This document shows positions 33,079 to 41,069 of a DNA stretch of 64,000 bases, piece by piece. Within the stretch, counting starts at the first letter, position 1. Every line of letters starts with the position of its first letter. The DNA comes from GCA-2794515 sp033763335 (lineage in GTDB: Bacteria; Chloroflexota; Anaerolineae; Aggregatilineales; Phototrophicaceae), in contig JANRKU010000031.1 in assembly GCA_033763335.1 (NCBI GenBank), forward strand, positions 1 through 64,000. Reading direction: 5' to 3'. Under the pieces are notes generated by a model. The model was not told the origin of the DNA. It did no database searches and saw only the letters and a list, made by a program, of their open reading frames with translations. Position numbers and translations under genes: made by a program.

Positions 33079-33825
33079 ATGCAAATAGACCTCACCAATC
33101 AAGTTGCCCTTGTGACAGGAAGCGCCCATCGTGTGGGGAGAGCCATTGCCATCGCTCTTGCTAAAGCAGGAGTTAATATTGTTGTTCATTATAATAGTGC
33201 AGAACCTAATATCGTGCGCGATACCTTACACGAAATTAAATCGCATGGTGTAGATGCCATCAGTATTCAAGCCAACCTCAGTAAACCAGAAGATGTTGGG
33301 AATGTATTTTCTCAAATAGATGAGCATTTTGGTAAATTAGACATTTTGGTGAATAGTGCCTCTGTATTCAATAAAAATCGGTTGATGGAGGTCTCATTGG
33401 CAGATTGGCAAACATCGTTGGATGTCAACCTAACCGCCCCATTCCTATGCACCCAAGCCGCTGTCCCGTTATTGAAGCGCAATATCCCTACGGGCGGGGT
33501 CATCATCAATATTTGTGATTATGGTGCATTGCACCCATGGGCAGAGCGTGTAGACCATAATATCAGCAAAGCAGGGTTATGGATGCTCACCCAAGTGAGC
33601 GCACTCAGCTTGGGGGGGGATAATATCCGTGTGAACGCCGTATTACCCGGTCCCGTGATGAAATCACCTGATATGACCGATGAATTTTGGCACAAAATCG
33701 GCTCAAGTTTGCCCCTCAAGCGCACAGGCAACGAAGATGATGTGGCGCGAGCAGTCGTCTATTTGGCTGGTGAAAACTTTATCACAGGGACATTGCTCAC
33801 CGTCAATGGCGGGGAGACCATTTAA
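33079..33825 (+). CDS. SDR of the pteridine-reductase/FolM type, catalytic Tyr missing
   Basis: 248 residues from ATG 33079, preceded by GAGGAG. The cofactor loop VTGSAHRVGRAIAIALAK and VHYNSAEP are those of PTR1/FolM-like reductases; LVNSASVFNKN replaces NNAG, and VNAVLPGPV is intact. The usual YxxxK is HNISK (DHNISKAG), so the catalytic Tyr is His, and the catalytic Ser position reads INICDYG. The enzyme may be inactive or use another residue. It is followed by a phosphoesterase gene with no gap to speak of, suggesting one transcript. Confidence 0.85.
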   Translation: MQIDLTNQVALVTGSAHRVGRAIAIALAKAGVNIVVHYNSAEPNIVRDTLHEIKSHGVDAISIQANLSKPEDVGNVFSQIDEHFGKLDILVNSASVFNKNRLMEVSLADWQTSLDVNLTAPFLCTQAAVPLLKRNIPTGGVIINICDYGALHPWAERVDHNISKAGLWMLTQVSALSLGGDNIRVNAVLPGPVMKSPDMTDEFWHKIGSSLPLKRTGNEDDVARAVVYLAGENFITGTLLTVNGGETI

Positions 33826-33826
33826 G

Positions 33827-34633
33827 ATGCCCCGTATTGCATGGCTCACCGATGTCCATCTGGAATTTTTGAATCGCTCCCAACTCGAAACATTCCTCAC
33901 CACACTCGCCAATGCACGGCTCGATGCCCTTTGGATTACAGGCGATATTGGGCAAGCCACCAGCGTTCATGCCTATCTCAATGCCATGCTCAAAGCGGTG
34001 CTAAAGCCGATTTATTTTGTATTGGGCAACCACGATTATTATCATGGGAGCATTCCACAAGTGCGCGATGTCATGAATAAGCTCACCCATCGTAGCAGTG
34101 GCATGGTATGGTTGCCTGCTACAAGTGTTGTCGAGATGACCCAATCGGTGTGTGTGGTTGGGCATGATGGTTGGAGCGATGGGCGCTATGGCGATTTTAT
34201 GCGTTCTGGCATCATGCTCAACGATTATCAACTCATCCATGAATTGAGCCACCTGTCTAAAGCCGATTTATGGGTACGTTTACAAACATTGGGCAATGAA
34301 GCGGCGCATCATTTTCGTCATGTATTGCCAGAAGCGGCGAGTCGCTATTCACAGGTATTTGTGTTATTGCATCCCCCGCCCTTTATGGAGGTGTGCTATC
34401 ACAAAGGCAAACCCTATACCCCAGATAACCCCTTCCTCCCTCATTTTTCCTGCAAAGTCGTTGGTGATGTGTTGCTCGAAATGGCAGATGCCTATCCACA
34501 CACCCATTTCACCGTCTTATGTGGGCATACCCATGGCGGAGGCGAAGCACAGATGCGACCCAATTTGCGCGTCCTCAATGGCTTGGCAGAATATCGCCAT
34601 CCACAAATTCAGCGTATTTTTGAATTTGCTTAA
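33827..34633 (+). CDS. Calcineurin-like metallophosphoesterase
   Basis: 268 residues from ATG 33827, one base after the SDR stop codon; a longer frame that overlaps the SDR is rejected. Metal-site motifs: LTDVHLEF (DxH), ITGDIGQA (GD), VLGNHDYYHG (GNHDYY), LLHPPPF and CGHTHGGGEA (GHTHGG). The insertion with VVGHDGWSDGRYGDF is an uncommon feature. It is likely translated from the same mRNA as the SDR, possibly by coupling, since no separate RBS is strong. Substrate unknown. Confidence 0.9.
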   Translation: MPRIAWLTDVHLEFLNRSQLETFLTTLANARLDALWITGDIGQATSVHAYLNAMLKAVLKPIYFVLGNHDYYHGSIPQVRDVMNKLTHRSSGMVWLPATSVVEMTQSVCVVGHDGWSDGRYGDFMRSGIMLNDYQLIHELSHLSKADLWVRLQTLGNEAAHHFRHVLPEAASRYSQVFVLLHPPPFMEVCYHKGKPYTPDNPFLPHFSCKVVGDVLLEMADAYPHTHFTVLCGHTHGGGEAQMRPNLRVLNGLAEYRHPQIQRIFEFA

Positions 34634-34710
34634 TCATATCTTAAGCCCAATTCTGCTACTGGTCTTATATTCACCACGTAAAATAATGATACGATAAATC
34701 ATCTGAATGG

Positions 34711-34780
34711 TATGCAAACGGCGTTTTGCCGTCCCTACAACCCGATTCAGGTTTGTAGGAACACGCTATCGTGTGACCGC
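34711..34780. repeat. Degenerate dispersed palindromes
   Basis: ACGGC-GTTTT-GCCGT at 34718-34732 followed by CCCTAC, and ACACG-CTAT-CGTGT at 34761-34774 preceded by TTTGTAGGA, are decayed members of the GTAGGGACGGCA family seen intact at 51733-51780. Confidence 0.55.
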
Positions 34781-34800
34781 ATAAGGTGAAAGGAAAGACC

Positions 34801-35640
34801 TTGAAAGACAATATCACATGGCAAGACTATCATGCCCTACATCCACAAAACACAGTGGATGGTGCGCTCCGTGTGGCGCAAGGTGTGTATAGCCCTCAAC
34901 TCGACAATAAACGCGATATTTTGGTATGGTTGCCCCCCACCTACCCCTATGAACATCGCAAACGCTATCCTGTCCTCTATTTTTTTGACGGACAAAACCT
35001 ATTCGATTCGCATACCAGTTATGCGGGTGAATGGCATGTTGATTCCACTATGATTGCACTCGCCCAAGAAGGCATTGAGGCGATTATCGTTGGATTGCCC
35101 AACAACGACCAACGGCATTTGGAATATAACCCGTTTGAGGAATCGCATATCGGACGTGGCAAAGGCGATAAAACCATCGAATTTATTGCCCAAACCATCA
35201 AGCCGATGATTGACCGTGATTTTCGCACCCGCCCCGATAGAGCCTATACCGGATTAGGTGGCTCATCTATGGGTGGGGGTATGGCATTATTCGGTTATCT
35301 GGCGTATCCGCACATTTTTGGGTTATGCGCCGCCCTCAGCCCTGCCTACTGGTTTGGTGGCAAGAAAATGCTCGATTATGCCAGCAAACGCCCCTATAAC
35401 GGCGGGCGCATGTATTTGGATGTTGGCACGGCAGAAGGTAGCCAGAAAAAACCCCGTTGGTCAAAAAATACCTATGCCGAAATGTTTGTGGAATCGGTGC
35501 AAACCCTCACCAACACACTGGTGAATAATGGCTATACAGAGGGGAAAAATATCCAATTTGTGTTGGATGAAGGTGGCACACATAGCGAATCGGCTTGGGC
35601 GAGGCGGTTGCCCAATGCCATGCGCTTTTTGTTGGGGTAA
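34801..35640 (+). CDS. Alpha/beta-hydrolase esterase (Fes/CE1-like)
   Basis: 279 residues from a TTG at 34801 (AAAGGAAA upstream); a GTG at 34786 would add five residues and leaves the choice open. The esterase fold is shown by RDILVWLPPTYPYEHRKRYPVLYFFDGQNLFDS, the nucleophile elbow GGSSMGGGMA (GxSxG), and EGGTHSESAWARRLP with the catalytic His. These enzymes hydrolyse enterobactin-type esters, feruloyl or acetyl xylan esters, or acyl esters; no signal peptide is seen, so it acts in the cytoplasm. Single gene; a short hairpin follows. Confidence 0.88.
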   Translation: MKDNITWQDYHALHPQNTVDGALRVAQGVYSPQLDNKRDILVWLPPTYPYEHRKRYPVLYFFDGQNLFDSHTSYAGEWHVDSTMIALAQEGIEAIIVGLPNNDQRHLEYNPFEESHIGRGKGDKTIEFIAQTIKPMIDRDFRTRPDRAYTGLGGSSMGGGMALFGYLAYPHIFGLCAALSPAYWFGGKKMLDYASKRPYNGGRMYLDVGTAEGSQKKPRWSKNTYAEMFVESVQTLTNTLVNNGYTEGKNIQFVLDEGGTHSESAWARRLPNAMRFLLG

Positions 35641-35651
35641 TAAACGAAATG

Positions 35652-35677
35652 ACAGGTGCGATAAATATTGCGCCTGT
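35652..35677 (+). terminator. Weak terminator-like hairpin
   Basis: ACAGGTGCG at 35652-35660 pairs with TGCGCCTGT at 35669-35677 using two G-U wobbles; only a short T-poor tail follows. Confidence 0.4.
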
Positions 35678-35734
35678 TATCTCACATCGCTAATTGAAAA
35701 ATTCCCCTAAATTTGTTATGCTGAATGACGATAT

Positions 35735-35806
35735 GCCTCTGTAGCTCAGTGGATAGAGCAGAGCACTCCTAAGGCTTGTGCGCGGGTTCGATTCTCGCCA
35801 GGGGCA
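35735..35806 (+). tRNA. tRNA-Arg, anticodon CCU
   Basis: The 72-nt sequence folds as a cloverleaf: acceptor GCCTCTG with CAGGGGC, D stem GCTC/GAGC, anticodon arm GAGCA-CTCCTAA-GGCTT, four-base variable loop, T arm GCGGG-TTCGATT-CTCGC, discriminator A. The anticodon CCT (CCU) reads the rare AGG arginine codon. The anticodon stem has an A-G mismatch at its base, pair 31-39. The CCA end is not encoded. Confidence 0.9.
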
Positions 35807-35863
35807 ATTCTAAACCATATCTACCAATTCTTATGAATTATTTCACAAATTTCCTCAAACTGC

Positions 35864-35893
35864 TTGCGTCAAAATACAATTCCCTGTTATAGT
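35864..35893 (+). promoter_or_regulatory. Promoter of the secreted-protein gene
   Basis: TTGCGT at 35864-35869, TATAGT at 35888-35893, spacer 18 bp; transcription would start about 55 nt before the next gene. Confidence 0.5.
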
Positions 35894-35957
35894 GAGAGTA
35901 GTGAGTGTAATAAATTGTTATACTCCGTCTCATTGTTTTATTTATCTAGGAGCATAT

Positions 35958-36842
35958 ATGTTGCGTAAATTGGCGTTATTAGCGGTGATGGTTGTGGCTA
36001 TGTTGGGCGTTGCAATGCCTGCATCGGCAGATGTTGAGACTCATGGGATTGTTACTCCAGTAGGCTATTGGCTTGTGATGGCGACTGCCAATCCACTCAC
36101 CCAGTCTGGTGGGGTTGGGTCTGTTATCACCTTTGATGTTGAAGCCTATGTTGGATTAGCATGTGTTGGTGCGCCACCCTGTGTAGCCCCTCCCGGTCCT
36201 GTGGATTCATTTGAAGTATCATTTGATGGAATTTATGGGCTAGATGCCGCTAAATTTTCTAAAACCGGTGGTGATACAGGCATAGTCATTGTAGACGATG
36301 AAACCTCATTCAATGCAATCATTACTTGCGATACATCAGAAGTAGGCACATTCACCGCCCAAATTTATTTTGAAGATGTGCCGCTTCCCCCCCTCTTAAA
36401 ATCAAATACCGTTAGCAAAGTTGTTACTGGCGAAAGCAACAGCTCTTTTGTTACTATCACCTGCATTGTGACAGAAACGGGTGCAGTTGTGACAGTAGCT
36501 CCTTCTGTGACATCAGAAAACACCGAAACAGGCGCACCCTTGCGCGTCTATTGCTCCGATTCTGGCAAAACATTTTTCATTTATCGCAGTGTGGGCAATA
36601 CAGGTGAACTCGAATTTATTTCTACCGAATCTGAAGTAGAAGATGCGGGAATCCCCTCTGGCACCCCTGTTGTCATCGAAGAAAGTGATTCTGGCGATAT
36701 TGTCCTGTATCGCCTCAGCAACGGACAATACATGGTGCAAATGTTTGTACCAGACCCCGTGATTGGTGGCAAGGTTTACAGTTTTGTGTGGGGACCTTGT
36801 GCCTATGGTAAAAATGGCGCACGCGGGTTCTTCACCCCCTGA
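35958..36842 (+). CDS. Secreted protein of unknown function
   Basis: 294 residues from ATG 35958, preceded by TAGGAG; a frame from 35892 is rejected. Clear signal peptide (MLRKLALLAVMVVAMLGVAMPASA). The mature protein is Val/Thr-rich and predicted to be mostly beta: a stretch with CVGAPPCVAPPGPVDSFEV, then IITCDTSEVGTFTAQIYFEDVPLPP, which resembles an immunoglobulin-like domain, and a C-terminal half (APLRVYCSDSGKTFFIYRS) with YCSDSG and LYRLSNGQYMVQMFVPDP. Cys pairs suggest disulfides. No family recognised. Single gene with a good terminator. Confidence 0.75.
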   Translation: MLRKLALLAVMVVAMLGVAMPASADVETHGIVTPVGYWLVMATANPLTQSGGVGSVITFDVEAYVGLACVGAPPCVAPPGPVDSFEVSFDGIYGLDAAKFSKTGGDTGIVIVDDETSFNAIITCDTSEVGTFTAQIYFEDVPLPPLLKSNTVSKVVTGESNSSFVTITCIVTETGAVVTVAPSVTSENTETGAPLRVYCSDSGKTFFIYRSVGNTGELEFISTESEVEDAGIPSGTPVVIEESDSGDIVLYRLSNGQYMVQMFVPDPVIGGKVYSFVWGPCAYGKNGARGFFTP

Positions 36843-36872
36843 TTGTAACTTGCTCAAGGCGATTATCCATAC

Positions 36873-36900
36873 ATATCCCCCTGTTGTAGGGGGATATTTG
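36873..36900 (+). terminator. Rho-independent terminator
   Basis: ATATCCCCCT at 36873-36882 pairs with AGGGGGATAT at 36888-36897 around GTTGT, followed by TTGTTTA. Confidence 0.85.
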
Positions 36901-36901
36901 T

Positions 36902-37249
36902 TTATAACGGCAAAAATCGCAATTGTCCGCGCCATTCCTCAAAATGACTTGCCTCTATCACCATTTCTAACGCCTCAATAGATTCGCTTAAAGGGCGTTC
37001 CTGATGTAAAAGCATTATTGTAGGTAATGATTCACCCTTATTAACACGCTCATAAAAATATTTGGTCATCGTATTGACATCATGGGATAACAAAATGATG
37101 TCGGTTTCAGCTAATGATGCGAGTAGCTCACTATCGGTCATTCTCATCATTGGGGTGTCTTGAACACGGGTAATATCTAATTGCGAATAGTGTCGCTTTA
37201 ATGCCCGTAAAATATCGTTGTTAAAATTCTCATCCGCCAAAAACCGCAT
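36902..37249 (-). CDS. DUF5615 PIN-like protein (putative toxin)
   Basis: 115 residues beginning MRFLADENFNNDILRALKR. DENF at the start, DSELLASLAETDIILLSHDVNTM in the middle (the D-D-N acidic cluster), and LPTIMLLHQ are typical of DUF5615. Acidic residues correspond to a PIN-type metal site, so an RNase toxin is inferred. The DUF433 gene lies upstream with a 1-nt gap, so here the antitoxin is translated first, the reverse of the 4905-5577 pair. Confidence 0.82.
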   Translation of the reverse strand: MRFLADENFNNDILRALKRHYSQLDITRVQDTPMMRMTDSELLASLAETDIILLSHDVNTMTKYFYERVNKGESLPTIMLLHQERPLSESIEALEMVIEASHFEEWRGQLRFLPL

Positions 37250-37250
37250 T

Positions 37251-37601
37251 TTATTCCTCTGATAGTTCTTGCTTTTGGCGCAAACGTGCCTCTAAATCTG
37301 CTTTGGTCAGTTTAGGCGGATATTGGGCTTCCCACTCACGGCGGATACGTTGGGCTTCGGCTTCTTGGCGGCGTAAATAAGCATCTATTTCGGCGCGATG
37401 ATTGAGGTAATATCCCACTACCAAAAACACATCGGCTAAGGTGAGAGTAGGATATTGTGACACAATGGTTTCTGGAGTTGAACCTTGTAAAAATGAATAA
37501 ATCACCCCATCTATCATCACGCGGGTATCTCCAACACGCAATACACCATGTTCATCACGACGAATGGGCATTGGTTCTTGTATAGGGGTTGCTATCATCA
37601 C
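37251..37601 (-). CDS. DUF433 protein (putative antitoxin)
   Basis: 116 residues. Core: PIRRDEHGVLRVGDTRVMIDGVIYSFLQGSTPETIVSQYPTLTLADVFLVVGYYLNHRAEIDAYL, matching DUF433's R.....RV.GTR..V..V...... G.. PE.I...YP.LTL.DV...+.YYL pattern. The charged C-terminal helix (RRQEAEAQRIRREWEAQYPPK...) is longer than in the copies at 5260 and 12145, to which it is only distantly related. First gene of a two-gene unit with the DUF5615 gene; divergent from the small membrane protein gene. Confidence 0.85.
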   Translation of the reverse strand: MMIATPIQEPMPIRRDEHGVLRVGDTRVMIDGVIYSFLQGSTPETIVSQYPTLTLADVFLVVGYYLNHRAEIDAYLRRQEAEAQRIRREWEAQYPPKLTKADLEARLRQKQELSEE

Positions 37602-37724
37602 TTTTTCCTTTCGCTATTGATAAAATTATATCCCATAAACCATCCCACACCATCGCCCATTATCATTCTTCCCCAAATGCCGTATAATCAAATTTGTGAA
37701 AATGATTACAATCAGAGGAGCATC

Positions 37725-37916
37725 ATGCCATTTTTAGTATTGGCGCATGGGGCGCTTGGTATTTTTGATGAACTGATATTTATCGGTGTTGGGGTGTTAT
37801 TTTTGATAGCCATGATTATTGTTTGGGTACGGAGTCGCGCCATTCCCCCCACCATTGATGAGACCCCTACCCCCGATGTTCCGCTTGCTGATGATACCCA
37901 TTTTCGGTTGGATTAA
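37725..37916 (+). CDS. Small membrane protein upstream of CopC-CopD
   Basis: 63 residues from ATG 37725, preceded by AGAGGAG at 37714-37720; a longer frame from 37548 has no RBS and runs over the DUF433 gene. One membrane helix (ELIFIGVGVLFLIAMIIVWV) and an acidic, Pro/Thr-rich tail (PPTIDETPTPDVPLADD). The stop lies 3 nt before the CopCD gene, so the two are one operon; a role in copper handling or CopCD assembly is inferred. No family recognised. Confidence 0.75.
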   Translation: MPFLVLAHGALGIFDELIFIGVGVLFLIAMIIVWVRSRAIPPTIDETPTPDVPLADDTHFRLD

Positions 37917-37919
37917 CGC

Positions 37920-40136
37920 ATGACGCATAAACGCTTATGGGCAATTTTTATCCTGATGATTGGTTTATTTTCGGCTGTGCCATTCACATCGGCACATGGC
38001 TATTTGGTGCGTGCCATCCCAGAAAATCGCGCCGTATTAGACCGCGCCCCCACACGGGTGCAGTATTGGTTCAGTGAGGGACTCGAAGAATCGTTCAGCA
38101 CCATCAATATTCGTGACCAAGCGGGGCAAATTGTCGCTAGTGGTGGCGTATCGGATAGCGATAGCTCATTGCTCACCGCACGTCTGCCCAACGACCTGCC
38201 CAATGGGGCGTATGTGGTGGAATTGCGCCCCGCTTTTGCCAGCGATGGGCATGTTTATGCCGAAAGTCGCGTATTTTTCATCGGGGAAGCCATTGGTGAT
38301 ATTGAAATCAATGCCGATAGGGGTGCAATCCCGCTAGAGGTGTTCTGGCTATTTTTTACCATTGGGGCAAACCTTGTGCTATTCGGCACATTGGCATTAT
38401 ATGGATGGGTACTTTTGCCCGCGTGGGGAAATAAATCACACAAGGCGGGATGGTTGCCACCGCGTTTGATGAATCGGTTACATGCCCTCATTGGGTTTAG
38501 TTTATTGGTCGGGTTCATGGGCAATAGCATTGCACTCATCCAACAAACCATGACCTTTTTTAATATCCCCTTTGACCAAGCCCTACAACCCCAATTCTGG
38601 GAATTAGTACGGGTGGGGTCACGGTTTGGCGATGTGTGGATGTGGCGCATGGGATTAATGAGCCTGTTGGGGGCGATGTTCCTCGCCACGCTCATGTATC
38701 AAAAACAGTATCCAGAGGTCGTTTATCCATTTTGGATGGCGGGGCTATGGGTTGGGGCGCTGATTATTGGCACGTTCAGCATCACCAGCCATGCGGCAGG
38801 CGCACTTACATTGGCATGGGCGGGTATTTTTGTGGATTGGGCGCATGGAATTGGGGTAGCGATATGGGTGGGCGGGTTATTCGCCCTCGTCTTATGCCTG
38901 CCTGTTGCCCTCGCGCCGTATGCCGATGGTCAACGCCATGATGCGTTGCGCGTGGTCATCAAACGATTTTCTGGGGTGGCGATTGGCGTGTTGGCGGTGG
39001 TTATCGCCAGTGGGGTCTATAGTGCCAGTAATTGGATTTATGGCGGAGATGAGTTACAAAGCAGTTTTGGCACGGCACTCATCGCCAAAATAATCATGAT
39101 TGTGCCACTATTGGGGATTGGGGCGCTTAATCACCTGCTCGCTCATCCCGACCAATATGTCCGTTTGCGGAAATGGGTTAATCCCACGTTAGGGCATTTT
39201 ATCCACATCACCCGCGTCGAAATTCTCATCGCATCGGCGGTATTGGTCGCCGCCAGCACCCTCAGCGCCACACCTATCCCTGTACCTGCTTTCATCCAAA
39301 GCGAATCACAAGCACCATCCGCCACACAAACCATCGGGGATATGACGGTGAGCATGAACATTACCCCTGGTGGGATGGGTGTCAATACCTTCGATATTGC
39401 GCTGTCACGAAATAATATGCCCGTCACCGATGCCACTGTGGTGGTGATGAATCAATCCCCATCGCAAGATAAACGGGGCGACATCCATACCACCGAACTC
39501 ATAGACGGCGGGGTGTATGTCTCTGCGGGTGGCGAAATTGACCATGAGGGGGTGTGGTGGTCACTGGTAGCTATCACCCAAAACGGGGTTACGGAGCGCG
39601 TCGCATTTACATGGGACATCAACGCCGATGCGGGGGTGATTGTTAGCCTGCCACCGACCCTGATACAATTATTGGCGTTGGGTGCGGTTTTCGGTGCGGT
39701 GGGATTTGCTTTATCGCCTGTGGTGCGGAGGCGCATCAAAAAAATGGGTATGAACAAATTCTCGGTCTCATTTGCGGTAGCGGCGACCATCCTCACTATT
39801 TTTGGTCTTGTGATTGGGTGGCGCGTGATGGAAAACACCCAACAAACTTATTTGGCGACACTCAATCCATTGCCTGTCGTGATAAATACCAATTTGCCCA
39901 CCCAAGAATCACTCAATTTTGGCGAAACAGCCTTTAATGAACACTGTGAGGCGTGGCAAAATACAAGTGATTTTGATGAATTGGTATCACGGCTCAATCG
40001 GACTCGTGACGAAGATTTGTATAGCGCCCTTGTAGATGGTTGGCGCAATTTGCCTGCCTGTGCGCGAGAACTATCGCCAGAAACACGCTGGGATATGGTG
40101 AATTATATTCGGGCATTAGGGATGTCTTCACTGTGA
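37920..40136 (+). CDS. CopC-CopD fusion with degenerate cytochrome c-like tail
   Basis: 738 residues. Signal peptide, then a CopC domain beginning at the processed His (AHGYLVRAIPENRAVLDRAP, with VQYWFSEGLE and ASDGHVYAESRVFFIG). A CopD domain follows with about eight helices and copper-type His residues (SITSHAAGALTLAW, WAHGIGVAIWVGG, NHLLAHP). Then a soluble beta region (MNITPGGMGVNTFDIALSRNN). The C-terminal ~70 residues (GETAFNEHCEAWQNTSDF, then RWDMVNYIRALG) resemble a class I cytochrome c, but the CxxCH haem motif is replaced by HCEAWQ and no Met ligand is evident. Function: copper binding and import or delivery across the membrane. Confidence 0.9.
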   Translation: MTHKRLWAIFILMIGLFSAVPFTSAHGYLVRAIPENRAVLDRAPTRVQYWFSEGLEESFSTINIRDQAGQIVASGGVSDSDSSLLTARLPNDLPNGAYVVELRPAFASDGHVYAESRVFFIGEAIGDIEINADRGAIPLEVFWLFFTIGANLVLFGTLALYGWVLLPAWGNKSHKAGWLPPRLMNRLHALIGFSLLVGFMGNSIALIQQTMTFFNIPFDQALQPQFWELVRVGSRFGDVWMWRMGLMSLLGAMFLATLMYQKQYPEVVYPFWMAGLWVGALIIGTFSITSHAAGALTLAWAGIFVDWAHGIGVAIWVGGLFALVLCLPVALAPYADGQRHDALRVVIKRFSGVAIGVLAVVIASGVYSASNWIYGGDELQSSFGTALIAKIIMIVPLLGIGALNHLLAHPDQYVRLRKWVNPTLGHFIHITRVEILIASAVLVAASTLSATPIPVPAFIQSESQAPSATQTIGDMTVSMNITPGGMGVNTFDIALSRNNMPVTDATVVVMNQSPSQDKRGDIHTTELIDGGVYVSAGGEIDHEGVWWSLVAITQNGVTERVAFTWDINADAGVIVSLPPTLIQLLALGAVFGAVGFALSPVVRRRIKKMGMNKFSVSFAVAATILTIFGLVIGWRVMENTQQTYLATLNPLPVVINTNLPTQESLNFGETAFNEHCEAWQNTSDFDELVSRLNRTRDEDLYSALVDGWRNLPACARELSPETRWDMVNYIRALGMSSL

Positions 40137-40146
40137 AATTAATGGA

Positions 40147-40166
40147 CGCAACATGTTGCGCCCTTA
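40147..40166. repeat. Dispersed palindrome, GGGCGCAACATG type, half degenerate
   Basis: CGCAACATGTTGCG (40147-40160) is a perfect core; the right flank CCCTTA matches the full repeat at 19664-19691 but the left flank has diverged to GGA. Confidence 0.75.
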
Positions 40167-40241
40167 CACGCCATATTAAACGAATAAGAAGCGGATACCT
40201 TTATAAAAATTTGAATATGCCTATCTTAAAAAGGATAAACC

Positions 40242-41069
40242 ATGACAACTGTAACACTCATTTATGCCGAAGCAGACCTCAAACTCGCCATGCGGATTCG
40301 TGGGGATTTAGAAGCCGAATCCATCCGCGTGGTTGATGATTTGCAAGATCATTCGGTGGTGGTAGCGGTATTATCGGCTAGTGGGGTACAATCGCAAAAA
40401 GTTATCAATATGCTCAATGTGGCATCGGATAAATATCATCACATTTTGCCAATCTTGGCAGAAATGGTCAAATTACCGCGCGTGATTGACCACCTGACCG
40501 CATTGGATTTTAGCCAAACGTATTCAGGAAAAAATTTACTCAATCGGGTCAATGAATTGGCATCTCCCAATGCCCCCAGACCCCTGACAGCACTCACACC
40601 CGCCAAACGTAAACAGAATGTGCAATCGTCTATCTTCTATGCTGTTGTCGCCTTTGGCATTTTTGTGATGGGCATCATTGGGGTGGGTGTATTTGGGCTA
40701 CAAGCGCCAGAAGATGAGTATTATGGCATCGAAACCCAAGTGTATTTGACCCAACGGGTCTATATTGATAAGTCCCTCCCGCGTAACTCAGAAGAAGCCG
40801 TCAATTTTGAGGCGACCATCCCATTCATCCCCACCAAAGCCCGTGTCGAAGCCATCGGCACAGCGACATGGATAGCCAGTGGACAAGATGGCACATTCGT
40901 CCCACGTAGTACCGAACAAGCCGTCATGTTTGAATCAACGTTGGTGCATCTTTCTACCCATGTCCATGACCGCATTGTGGCAACTGTGACCGAATTTGCG
41001 CTCACCAGCGCCGCCATCACGCCAACCCCCACCCCGTCCAATGAAGCGACTCCAGAAACCACGCCATGA
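40242..41069 (+). CDS. TIR-like domain protein with one membrane helix
   Basis: 275 residues. The N-terminal ~110 (VTLIYAEADLKLAMRIRGDL, VVVAVLSASGVQSQKV, YHHILPILAEMVKLP, ALDFSQ) follow the TIR fold order: Y.E.D helix, central D.. strand, and the ILPIL strand. At the position of the catalytic Glu in NAD-cleaving TIRs I see no acidic residue in VQSQKVINMLNVAS, so it may be non-catalytic. One transmembrane helix (FYAVVAFGIFVMGIIGVGVFG) follows, then an external tail rich in Thr/Pro. The start follows an AAGGAT RBS. It overlaps the flavin monooxygenase gene by 4 nt (ATGA). Membrane signalling or a decoy role is inference. Confidence 0.7.
   Translation: MTTVTLIYAEADLKLAMRIRGDLEAESIRVVDDLQDHSVVVAVLSASGVQSQKVINMLNVASDKYHHILPILAEMVKLPRVIDHLTALDFSQTYSGKNLLNRVNELASPNAPRPLTALTPAKRKQNVQSSIFYAVVAFGIFVMGIIGVGVFGLQAPEDEYYGIETQVYLTQRVYIDKSLPRNSEEAVNFEATIPFIPTKARVEAIGTATWIASGQDGTFVPRSTEQAVMFESTLVHLSTHVHDRIVATVTEFALTSAAITPTPTPSNEATPETTP

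Noticed and set aside
33680..33826. A longer start for the phosphoesterase overlapping the SDR gene
   Set aside because: The added part is an out-of-frame reading of the SDR 3' end and has no similarity to phosphoesterases, whose first strand starts at MPRIAWLTDVH.
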